Below, piece after piece: positions 21,043 to 31,306 of a stretch of 64,000 bases of DNA. The stretch is taken from NCBI RefSeq assembly GCF_023898315.1, contig NC_064618.1:190579548-190643547 (forward strand), read 5' to 3'. The stretch's first letter is position 1, and the number at the start of each line of letters is the position of its first letter. The position numbers and the translations under genes were made by a program. Source of the DNA: Schistocerca nitens. Its lineage: Eukaryota; Arthropoda; Insecta; Orthoptera; Acrididae. A model generated the notes under the pieces. It searched no databases. It saw nothing but the letters and a program-made list of their open reading frames with translations, and was not told the DNA's origin.

Positions 21043-22487
21043 ATGGCATGTGAAAAATGTAATAGTAGGCTGAAAGCAAATTGACTAATCAGTGTGAAGA
21101 TGAGAGTAACATGTTACCATCAGCTTGTAATGACGTGATAAATATTCAAGACAGTAATCTGATAATTGTGCATGGGGACATGGATCAGGCACTAAATGAC
21201 AGTGTAGGAATGGAAACAATCAGTGAACAGGGCACTATTGTCGATACATCGGTCGGTAAATGTTCGCCTCAGGAATGTGGAATAACAGAACGAAATTTTT
21301 CAAATACCATGCATTCAGGTTTTGTGTCATTACACTTTACTCAATTAAGTCAAGACTCATTTCCTGCTCTTCAAAATATGAGTGTAGCCAGTAAAAACGC
21401 ACTGCTGAAAAGTACAGAGGAACTTGTTTCAGTCACTAATACATTGTTATTGCAATTAATGCAACAAATGAAACATTTTGTTGAAAATGAGGAATAAATG
21501 TAGCAACAAATGGAAGAAAATCAGAAACTAATAGACCAAAAGTTAGATACAATGATACAAAATGAGGAACAAATACTGCAAGGTGTCCAAAAATGTAACA
21601 CAATTGAACAGCCAGTTGAACAACAACGTGAAGATTTAACTGCTGAGGCATCCGAAATTGAATCGAAACATGAAAAAGTTTCTGTGGATGTAAAAACACA
21701 AATTTGTGAACATTTTCAGCCTCTCTTTTCAGGACATGAAAACACATTACAGAATTATGAAGCTGACACCAAAGAACTGCAGATTATTGTTCATGAAAAT
21801 CACGACACCTTGCAGGCCAAAATTGAGTTATTTGCATCGACCGACGCGGTTAGGCAACTTGCAAAAAATCATGAAAATTTAAAGGACACAGTAGATACGA
21901 TTTCGACACAAATGGACACCCTAAAATTTGATTCAGAGAAACACGCGGAGGAAATTAACATATTATCGGAAAAAGTAGCCGAACCTTTGGACCTATTAAC
22001 AAATTTATCTACGAACGGAAATGATGATCTGAATGACAGAGGACCGGTAGCCTTCACTGACACAGAGGAGTACAAGGAAATTAGGAAATTCAAACAAACT
22101 CAGAAACAAATTAACATGCAACACAAAGGGGAATCGCGGAAAGTAAAAAATCATTTGGCACATGTGATACAGCAGTTACATGTTTCAGAGCATACTTGCG
22201 CTCCGAAACGAGAAGGGGTATTTAGAAATACCGAAGGTTACAAAGTAATATTACATAGTATTTTTGAGATTTTGAAGGGAGTCGGCAAGGTGCAGCGAGC
22301 CTCGAGAAGGAACCGCCGACGCGGCGTAAGAATGACAGATTTGCGACTTGGCGTTATGATGACTTTCAGTATAAGCTCTTTATCAAATTGCATAAATTCA
22401 GTACGTTCAAGAATTCTGGTAATGATATACACCCACCGGCTTGACTTCATCAATTTTCCTTTTGCTTTCCTCCTAATTGGTTATTAG
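21043..22487 (+). pseudogene. gag-like coiled-coil protein of element A (interrupted)
   Basis: It begins MACEKCNSRLK at 21043, as in element B (MACEKRNSRLQ, minus strand 48269). It has an early stop after KAN and frame changes near 21080 and 21495. The middle, 21510-22240, is a long Glu/Lys/Gln-rich coiled coil with VDVKTQICEHFQPLFSGHEN and AFTDTEEYKEIRKFKQTQK, and it matches B residue by residue. Such proteins would form the particle of the retroelement in the cytoplasm. The reading ends in a DIHP-HQF-FPP-NWLLE-like region at 22430-22487, where A is deleted relative to B. There is no Cys-His knuckle. Calling it gag rests on position after the LTR and primer site and on its pairing with B, not on a named domain. 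Confidence 0.65.
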
Positions 22488-22963
22488 AGTAAACAAAAAA
22501 AATGCAAAGGACTACACCACCTGTCTCATGTAAAATCGTTTATTGAGAAACAATTAGCTTTCTGACCTAGACTTTGCCATTAAATTTTTTACTTCACGTT
22601 ACTATTACGCTTTGTTACATTTAGAAACTGTTAACATACAGCGATGTTTTGATGTTGACTACCTAATCAAGAACCTATGGAGCTTATTAAGACAGTAATT
22701 TCACAAGTACTCTTTTATGCAGAACAGACGACACAGTCTCATTCTGTGTACTTTTTTGCTTGTTGGTTGCAAGATTACGTAAAGACTTTAAGGCTTACAT
22801 ACTTGGAACAATTACCGATAATGACGTTCTACTGCAGTCTTTTGGTGTGCTTGAAAAGATCTTTTGTATTTAAAGTACTTTCTGAGGAATCACAGACGAC
22901 ACAGTATTTGGTTTGACAGCTAAACAATTACAGTAGAGCGCTACTTAGGGGTTACACAATATT

Positions 22964-23203
22964 GGTTGGTTGGTTGTTTTGGGGAAGGAGACCAGACAGC
23001 GAGGTCATCGGTCTCATCGGATTAGGGAAGGACGGGGAAGGAAGTCGGCCGTGCCCTTTGAAAGGAACCATCCCGGCATTTGCCTGGAGCAATTTAGGGA
23101 AATCACGGAAAACCTAAATCAGGATGGCCGGACGCGGGATTGAACCGTCGTCCTCCCGAATGCGAGTCCAGTGTCTAACCACTGCGCCACCTCGCTCGGT
23201 GTG
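22964..23203 (-). repeat. tRNA-derived SINE, family S5
   Basis: A 10-bp duplication, ACACAATATT (22954-22963 and 23204-23213), flanks it. On the minus strand the head reads GAGGTGGCGCAGTGGTTAGA and then GGTTCAATCCCG. The left end is a TTGGTTGGTTGG simple repeat (the element's 3' end). The body has no similarity to S1-S3. Confidence 0.9.
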
Positions 23204-23213
23204 ACACAATATT

Positions 23214-24452
23214 CATCATTTTTTTGCATTGTATCTGTTTTATGTCTGCACAGTTTTTCTAAGTTCTTCTGGAAAGTAAAACATGTTAATGTAATCACTT
23301 TTGTAGTGTAGATACAGTGAGAAAATTAATTTCGTAACACAACAATATGTTACAGTATGTTACTTTCAAGATCCCAGAAATGAACGTAATAACTACGACA
23401 TGTATATGCAAAGCACTTTAGTTTTGTATATAACAAGGTACATACATCGATTTTTTGGAGAACTTTGCTTATGGACGTCATTAACTACGACGCTTGGTTC
23501 ATTTTTTCCGTTAAGCAATGACAGAAATTATGTTACAGGAGGAAGCACAGTTTAGGGCTACAGAACACGCATTTGAGTGATTAATTTTTGTACTTGGAAC
23601 ATTGTTAGAAATATTTTTGAAATACAGTGATACATTTCATCCCACAGTTTAACCTGTAACATCTGAGGGTATAATTACATTATCTCTCATAGGGGTACGC
23701 CTACTTTGTGCACCATGCATGTGGCAAGCGCAAGGAGCCCTAGCTAATATGGTATTTTCTTATCCAATTTTACACATCGCTACCATATTGCACTAGCACA
23801 GAATTACACAGCTATCTGATCACTTAACTGAGAAGCATAAACCTTTTTTTACATCACTAACACAGGTCTACGAAATTACGCAGTTGGACTGGTTTGAATT
23901 TTTGAAATTGAACCTTGTCTGCCTTTTGGTAACTGTTCATATATTTTCGGAAGCATTGTGATACTGTGAGGGATTTGAGTGATTTATTTGGTATGGGATC
24001 ATAATTTTTGAAGTAAGTTTGATGTAGATGACACTATTGAAAGAAGCAGAGAATAGTTTTTCGAGGTTTTGAGATTATTCAAGGAAGCGACGTCGACTTT
24101 GAGATTTGATTGACCTATTATTAGATGTTATTATGACGACGATGTGTATTATTATGTTGAGGTATGTTTATGATCAATGACATGATGCTATATGAGGAAT
24201 TTGATTATGCTACATATTTATTATGATGAAATATTGAAGAAGTGTCGACGTATATGTACATGTGTAATTACGTAAGGAATAATGAGTAGTGGTTAGGGAC
24301 TCTCGTGTGTGGAAAAAATATTGGAAATCCAGAATCTTACTTTAAGAGTTATGAAAAGTGTGTACATATGTGAATGTGAGTATCACTATGCCGACGTAAT
24401 TTTTGGACACTGTTATTGACGAGATTTCGTTTCTATACACTTCCCACGTAAA
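23214..24452. other. Non-coding internal part of element A
   Basis: AT-rich, with no open frame above chance. It is placed within A because matching sequence flanks it on both sides. I saw no repeat inside it. Confidence 0.45.
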
Positions 24453-24454
24453 TA

Positions 24455-26027
24455 CAGGGTGTTACAAAAAGGTACTGCCAAACTTTCAGGAAACATTCCT
24501 CACACACAAATAAAGAAAAGATGTTATGTGGACATGTGTCTGGAAACGCTTAATTTCCATGTTAGAGCTCATTTCAGTTTCATCAGTATGTACTGTACTT
24601 CCTCGATTCACCGCCAGTTGGCCCAATTGAAGGAAGGTAATGTTGACTTTAGTGCTTGTGTTCACATGCGACTCATTGCTCTACAGTACTAGCATCAAGC
24701 ACTTCAGTACGTAGCATCAACAGGTTAGTGTTCATCACGAACGTGGTTTTGCAGTCAGTGCAATGTTTACAAATGCGGAGTTGGCAGATGCCCATTTGAT
24801 GTATGGATTAGCACGGGGCAACAGCCGTGGCGCGGTACGTTTGTATCGAGACAGATTTCCAGAACGAAGGTGTCCCGACAGGAAGACGTTCGTAACAATT
24901 GATCGGCGTCTTAGGTTGCACAGAACATTCCAGCCTATGACTCGCGACTGGGGAAGACCTAGAACGACGAGGACACCTGCAATGGACGAGGCAATTCTTC
25001 GTGCAGTTGACGATAACCCTAATGTCACCGTCAGAGAAGTTGCTGCTGTACAAGTTAACGTTGACCACGTCACTGTATGGAGAGTGCTACGGGAGAACCA
25101 GTTGTTTCCGTACCGTGTACAGCGTGTGCAGGCACTATCAGCAGCTGATTGGCCTCCACGGGTACACTTCTGCGAATGGTTCATCCAACAATGTGTCAAT
25201 CCTCATTTCAGTGCAAATGTTCTCATTGCGGATGACGCTTCATTCCAACGTGATCAAATTGTAAATTTTCACAGTCAACATGTGTGGGCTGACGAGAATC
25301 GGCACGCAGTTGTGCAATCACGTCATCAACACAGATTTTCTGTGAACTTTTGGGCAGGCATTGTTGGTGATGTCTTGATTGGGCCCCATGTTCTTCCACC
25401 TACGCTCAATGGAGTACGTTATCATGATTTCATACGGGATGCTCTACCTGTGCTGCTAGAACATGTGCCTTTACAAGTGCGACACAACATGTGGTTCATG
25501 CACGATGGAGCTCCTGCACATTTCAGTCGAAGTGTTCGTACGCTTCTCAACAACAGATTCGGTGACCGATGGATTGGTAGAGGCGGACCAATTCCATGGC
25601 CTTCACGCTCTCCTGACCTCAACCTTCTTGACTTTCATTTATGGGGCATTTGAAAGCTCTTGTCTACGCAACCCCGGTACCAAATGTAGAGACTCTTCGT
25701 GCTCGTATTGTGGACGGCTGTGATACAATACACCCTTCTCCAGGGCTGCATCAGCGCATCTGTGGTTCCATGCGACAGAGGGTGGATGCACGTATCCTCG
25801 CTAACGCAAGACATTTTGAACATTTCCTTCAAACACTTTGAAGTCACGCTGGTACGTTCTGTTGCTGTGTGTTTCCATTCCATGATTAATGTGATTTGAA
25901 GAGAAGTAATAAAATGAGCTCTAACATGGAAAGTAAGCGTTTCCGCACACATGTCCACATAACATATTTTCTTTGTGTGTGAGGAATGTTTCCTGAAAGT
26001 TTGGCCTTACCCTTTTGTAACACCCTG
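24455..26027. mobile_element. DD41D Tc1/mariner-type transposon, copy 1
   Basis: TA borders lie at 24453-24454 and 26028-26029. Both ends start CAGGGTGTTACAAAA and remain inverted repeats for about 120 bp (through CATGTTAGAGCTCATTT), with small gaps. The total is 1573 bp with one plus-strand transposase. It is inserted in LTR element A. Confidence 0.9.
24763..25841 (+). pseudogene. DD41D transposase, one frameshift
   Basis: It starts at ATG 24763 (MFTNAELADAHLMYGLARGN) and would end at HFEHFLQTL-stop at 25839-25841, about 359 residues. An N-terminal helical region of the type often found in these proteins (RGAVRLYRDRFPERRCPDRK) is followed by an HTH (TVREVAAVQVNVDHVTVWR). The core has Asp in VLIADDASF, Asp in WFMHDGAPAHF and a final Asp in SPDLNLLDFHLWG. 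There are 41 residues between the last two acids, hence DD41D. The only break is a one-base frameshift at about 25644 in a G run (LWG, then a stop in frame; the other frame continues HLKALVYATPVPNVETLR). Otherwise open. The family inserts at TA. Confidence 0.88.
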
Positions 26028-26029
26028 TA

Positions 26030-27819
26030 TTCAAGCTGTGAAACTTTTTCATTCTGTATCAAACTGTCACTGTAGCTGAAATTGCTGTCTTCAATATGTT
26101 GGTAAAAAGTGTATGTTAGCTTGACGCTATGATGAACTGGTCTATGTGCTAACTGCCTTGAAATATACATATTGTTGTGTGGACTTTCAACTTTCCTCAT
26201 GTCACTTCAACAACTTTGAAGCTTGCCGCACTCCTGCAAGTGCCTGCATTGCTACAGAAAATAGAGGCTGCTGACCTCACTATTGACATTTATTTGGAGA
26301 ATGCACCACAAACACGACACACTATTACTTGGAAACATATGATTACACTTTGGAGCTCTTACTTTGTGCTACTTTCCGTAATGCTTATGAATTGATGAGA
26401 AGTATTCTTACGTCCACACAACTGATTATGATTAGTATCTTTCTACGAAAGTTGAGAGAATTTTTTTTAGTGACTTATGAAATGCCATATGGCTGGTGAA
26501 TAATGTTTTTATGCTTTGCTTGTACATATTTGCTTATTTTATTTGATATCTTCTTTCTAGCTGCGACGTGGCATTGATTTTACAAAATAAAAATTTAATA
26601 CATATGCTAATGTGAACACTTTCGGTCAACAGATCCATTAAATAGTAATTTTATGATTCACGTTCTTTAAAAGAAAAAGAGCATTTGGAAAGGAAATATA
26701 TATAAGAAAAAGCACTGGAAAGGACTAGTAACAGGAATTGCGTACATAATTTTCTTTCCGATGAGTTGGTAATTTTTTGGTTGAATAAGTTGTGATGCAC
26801 CAGTTTAATAATAAGATATGACATAGACATTAATATGTGAGTAGACATTTACCTTATCTATATTGCTGTCTTTACTGTAGTATTTTTTTTGCTTGTGCTT
26901 TCTCACGCTTAGGAATAGAATATTGCATTTGCTGGTGCTCTTTGTCAGGCATTGTCTTACTGAATTTCGCTTTGTATTACTGTGCTAAGCCAATTTTACT
27001 ACAGATTTACTTTTCTTGTTTGCTGCATATTGCTTTATATTAGTTGTAATGTTGCATTTGCTTTGCTAATTTACATATACTGCTGCTTGCTTTGCCAGTT
27101 TGCATTGTTTGTCCTGTTGTGTTAATTGTTTTGTGCTGCTGCATTGCCTCGTAGTTTATGTATCTGAGCTCAGTAGATTTAAGTTAGTTTAAGAGGGGTT
27201 ATGGTTTATATGAAAATGAGTTGTGATGAATTGGGAAGAGATGCATTGAGAAAATAAATGCAAAAGGTTAGGCCAAAGAGTATTGTACAATGAGGAATAA
27301 TAATTTTGAAAGAGGAAATGCAGATGTAAGTAGGGAACAGGGGTAACAGGTGCAGGTAGGATTTTCTTGGAAACAAATCATGAGGTTAGAAATATATGAA
27401 ATCATAAATACAGATAAACAGGATTGTTTTTGGGAACAAATGTTGAAATAATAAGTGAGATCCGTGGGAAAATGAAGTTTTGATTGGAAATGAAGTACCA
27501 CAAGTACTGCAGTACTAAATGTTAAACTGAAAACAAACCCTGTCCTTTCCTTTGTGTTACTCTGCTATGTATTTATGTGTTCCTCCTGTCTTTGTGTGTT
27601 TACCTGATAAGATAAATTTGGCAGAATTTATTTCTTCTTATACTAATCTGCCGTTACTATGATGAGGAATACTGTTATCCGCAAATCTAACTTGTTTTTA
27701 CTTTGAAAAGATGTTCACACATTATTTATTCTGTTGTTTCCTTTTAATGCTCATGTGTGAAGTTAATGTTTCTAAGAATATTCTTATTTTTCATTTATTT
27801 ACTTATGTTATAATTCCTG
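26030..27819. other. Non-coding internal part of element A
   Basis: AT-rich and without recognisable coding sequence, but collinear with B on the minus strand (for example GAGAGAATTTTTTT and ATGCCATATGGCTGGTGAAT near 26450-26500 against 41270-41330). This conserved non-coding region is part of both copies. Confidence 0.55.
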
Positions 27820-27830
27820 TGAAATGAAAT

Positions 27831-28058
27831 GGCGTGTGACGAGGGCCTCCCGTCGGGTAGACCGTTCGCCTGATGCAAGTCTTTCGATTTGACGCCACTT
27901 CGGCGACTTGCGCGTCGATGGGGATGAAATGATGATGATTAGGACGACACAACACCCAGTCCCTGAGTGGAGAAAATCTCCGACCCAGCCGGGAATCGAA
28001 CCCGGGCCCTTTGGATTGACAGTCTGTCGCGCTGACCACTCAGCTACTGGGGGCGGAC
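27831..28058 (-). repeat. tRNA-derived SINE, family S4
   Basis: An 11-bp duplication, ATAATTCCTGT (27820-27830 and 28059-28069), flanks it exactly. On the minus strand the head reads GTAGCTGAGTGGTCAGCGCG and then GGGTTCGATTCCCGG, and the body contains GGGTGTTGTGTCGTCC and CATCATCATTTCATCCCC. It ends in ATTTCATTTC. Confidence 0.9.
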
Positions 28059-28815
28059 ATAATTCCTGTAATACTCATGTATATATTTATTTCTACTCCT
28101 TTTGTAAAGCCTGTATAACTACAAATATTATCTCTATTATCATGTTCTTTACTGTAACGATGTTTCCTTTACATTTGTAATTGTATTCTTATGCCGTAAA
28201 AATTGTAACTGTATAGACACCAGTTCTTCCAGTAAAGTAAATAGTAGGGATTCATTTAACTGCACACTCCTGTTGGTCATAGTATATGTAAAAAACGTCA
28301 GAGGTTATATGACTGTGTTAGTGCTTGCACGTGTGTTGAGAATTCAGCAAGGGGCTGGACAACAGCACTGCTGGTTCTAAGCATACTGCAAAAAATTTGT
28401 GAGTGCACAAGTGGTGGTTTATGGACCTTCTATATAGTCTGCAAGACTCTTCAATTGTGATTGTGCACCCGAACAGTCGCAACGGATGGCTGCTGGCAAT
28501 CTCTTCAGCGACTACAGTGGGTCTGCACCTTTGGTGGCCCATTACTGACATAATTTCTACAAGGCATACTGTGGGTCTGCTCTGTGGTGACCTACGTACC
28601 AATATTCTTCAAGACTTTCACTGACTCTGCTGTCGGTTTGCTCTGTTGTGGCCCATTACCAGTCTTCCTGTCAAGAGTCAGCACCGTTTTCCGTTGGGAG
28701 GACAACTTTACTCCTTTAAGACTTCATGAAAGTCTACTGCTTTTTTTGTGTGCATTTTCGTTTACTGCTCAGATTTTGTGTGTAAAACTGTCATAGACTA
28801 CTCCTCTGATGAATG

Positions 28816-30980
28816 ATTACCTGCTTCAGGAACCGCTGGAAAATGCCTGGTGCTGAAGAGGCACCAAATGGAAGGCACTTGTATGATGCGAAAGGCGCGT
28901 TGATAACCAAGAGGTTCAGGGAATCGGCATCCAAGGGTAACTGGTGGTATACCTTAGCCAGGTCGATCTTTGAAAAGTTCTCTATCCCTGCAAGCTTGGT
29001 GAGAAGGTCTTCCTGTTGAGGAATGAGGTAAGTGTCTATGAGAGACGGCATTAACAGTAACGCCGAAGTCGCCATACAGCCGAAGGGACCCATTGGGTTT
29101 CCGTATGACCACCAATGGAGTCATCCAGACACTGTATGTCACAGGGTCCAGAACGCCAGCAGCCTGGAGCTGATCAAGATCCTGTTTGAATGCTGGCCTT
29201 AAGGCCACCGGAAGGGTTAGGGCTCAGAGAAAGGGAGGCTGCACATCGGGCCAAAGTGTGATAAGCGCTTGAAAATCTGAACCACATGCGAAATCCGTTG
29301 CAAACAATGACTCAAAAGCTGGGCACAGATCGTCCAAGTCCCGAAAAGGAACAGCCCTGGAAATGACCTTAACTTCATCAGAAATTGAAAAGCCGAACAG
29401 TTTAAATGCATCCAGGCCAAAAATATTCGAAGCCAACGTATTGACGACGACAAATAAGGTAAGGTGCCAGGGAACATGTTTGTACGTCACCTGAACGATG
29501 AACTGCTCACGAAGAGAAGGAGGTGACAACTCAATAGAGCCCAGTCGGGTATATGTCGCCATATTAATCAGGGAGACGGTGGCTCCAGTGTCGACCTGAT
29601 AACTGACATCTTAAGGTGTATCGTGAGGAAAAGCGGAGCGTGAGGTAAAGCTTCTGCCCCGATGGGTCATCCAGTGGGACGACTGATTGCAGAGCATGTA
29701 CGGTATCCTGAGGCCCAGGCGTGGCAAGACTGGAGCGAGTCGAGCTACTACGACAATCCGATTGGATGTGACCCTCCTTGTCACCTAAGGTTCACGTTTT
29801 CCAGCGGTGGAGACAATTCAAGAATGTAAGGCACTGTGGGCAGGATGGAAGTGGGCCGCATGACCGGCGACGCACATGAGCCGCCGATGCCATAGACACT
29901 TCGGACAAAGAGGAGTCCCGACAGCGCTGGCCTCTGACGATCGGGTCAACATCGACGTCGCGAGGGTGGAATCCCGCACGACGTATCGATCGCCGCCACT
30001 TGCAGCCGCGCCATGAGACGCTCGTTAGCCGTCTGAGCAATTTCAAATTAGTGGGCAATGCAGAGATTCTTTTCCAAGTTGGGTTATCGAGTTTCAGCGC
30101 CACAGTGCGGACCTCAGGACTGGGAGCAAGCTGAACCACCACATCCTGGGAATCCGCATACGAAGCCTTACACTGCTGATTGGTGCACGTAAAATCGCAT
30201 CGACAGCTGAGACCCCGCAAGTCCATGACCTAGGAACAATACGATTGACCTGGCTGTGGTACTGGTGGAACTCCAACCGAGAGGCGACCACATGGTACCG
30301 TTGTGAATAATAGTTTGTCACTAAAAGGCTTATCTCCTGGAAAGAGAGAGCAACAACAGTGCTAACTTGCAGAGAAGAAGGAACGTGTCTGGGGAGGCCC
30401 AAGACGGAAACAACGACCGCTGCAAGGAGTCATCCGTGACTTGAAAAGTCGTGAAATGTTGTTCCAGCCAATGTAAGAATGTTTCCCTGTCTACTTAAGC
30501 GTCATTAAACGGAGGGAACTACGGCAGACGTGGGAAAGCATAGGACATCCGAGTACCCGGAAGTTGTTGTGGTAGTGCGTCCCTTGCATCGACTTTGTCC
30601 ATTAGCAACCCCAGGAACTGGAGCTGCTGCTGCTACATGAGGTACTGCTGTAGCTCCAGAAGACCGTGTCGCCAAAAAGTTGCAACCGCGACCATTCCGG
30701 TGGCCGAAAGCGCAGCGGGACAGAACGGGAGCGGCCCACGAACAAACAAGACGGACAAACGGGAAAGGATGACACGCACGACAGACGACCGAGCAAGACA
30801 CCAAGCACAGCAACACCCAAGAAGCAACGGGGTCACAAGCGAAAGCCTCACGAAATCATCAACATCCACTAGTACACGGAAATAAACAAAGTAAACATGA
30901 TGTCTGTAAATGAGGTAGCGAGAGACTCACGCGCAAATCAGACTGCCCCACTGAGTGAGGGTCAGACCCTTAAACACATC
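28816..30980 (-). pseudogene. Ty3/gypsy gag-protease-RT remnant
   Basis: Right to left on the minus strand: a Gln-rich gag start (QQQLQFLGLLMDKVDARD, about 30600-30650); HWLEQHF-type and QLAPSPEVRTVALKLDNPT gag segments (30000-30450); a retropepsin active site, VDTGATVSLI (about 29575-29600), followed by its hydrophobic flap region; then RT. RT shows PVTYSVWMTPLVVIRKPNGS, TYLIPQQEDLLTKLAG, FSKIDLAKVYHQLPLD, CLPFGASSAPGIFQRF and LKQVI, where it breaks off. The YxDD box, RNase H, integrase and 3' LTR are missing. Several frameshifts. The break coincides with the end of element A's homology. Order gag-PR-RT and the LPFG-S-P-FQR motif give the clade. Confidence 0.8.
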
Positions 30981-30989
30981 GCTACTAGC

Positions 30990-31306
30990 CGCTGGGACCA
31001 GGTGCTCCACAGTTGCGCCCCCACATTACATGCGGCCAGGAGTACGCGCAGCCATGGCTTACGGCGCGATGGCTGCAGATACCTCTAGTGGTAATCAAGG
31101 TCCATGTCGTCTGGTGCTGATTCGAAACCTGCGGCACTTGGTACCAGAATAAGTCCAGATGAGGCGTAAAGCTTTGTGTTGTGCAGGGTACAGAACTGGG
31201 CATTCCGCTCCGAAAGCCCATATCGATGACGCTTCGCTGAATGGTTCGCACGCTGATACTAGTTGATGACCCAGCATTGAAATCCACAGCAATTTGCGTA
31301 AGGTTG
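30990..31306 (-). pseudogene. Tc1-like transposase family Y, second part of split copy
   Basis: The minus strand from 31306 reads LTQIAVDFNAGSSTSISVRT and IQRSVIDMGFRSGMPSSV, then decays through KALRLIWTYSG near 31120. These align with LPQIAADFNDGP and IQRNIIDMGFHSQRHTRV of the copy at 17060-18092. The first part of the same gene is at 33449-33735. The intervening 2137 bp is a later insertion. Sequence toward 30990 is no longer alignable. Confidence 0.75.

Larger units (their letters stand above)
19985..28815 (+). mobile_element. LTR retrotransposon A (gag only, 3' end missing)
   Basis: A 5' LTR (19985-20713), primer-site-like sequence and gag pseudogene are followed by about 5 kb of non-coding internal DNA. 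That DNA is collinear with minus-strand element B (38654-48453), for example 22540-22670 with 42160-42340, 26380-26540 with 41270-41350, and 28260-28815 with 39390-39990. No protease, RT, RNase H or integrase motif is visible in either copy. A has lost about 1 kb of gag relative to B. It carries SINEs at 22964 and 27831 and a DD41D transposon at 24455. Homology to B stops at 28815, where a Ty3/gypsy RT fragment begins, so the 3' LTR is absent. Confidence 0.72.

Noticed and set aside
22540-28800. Hidden pol gene in element A
   Set aside because: I looked for YxDD, LPFG, HHCC and DDE patterns on the plus strand and in the matching part of B and found none outside the nested DD41D and LINE insertions.
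30595-30885. Lys/Arg-rich plus-strand frame resembling a basic host protein
   Set aside because: It is antisense to the Ty3 gag start, and its composition follows from the GC-rich codons opposite.
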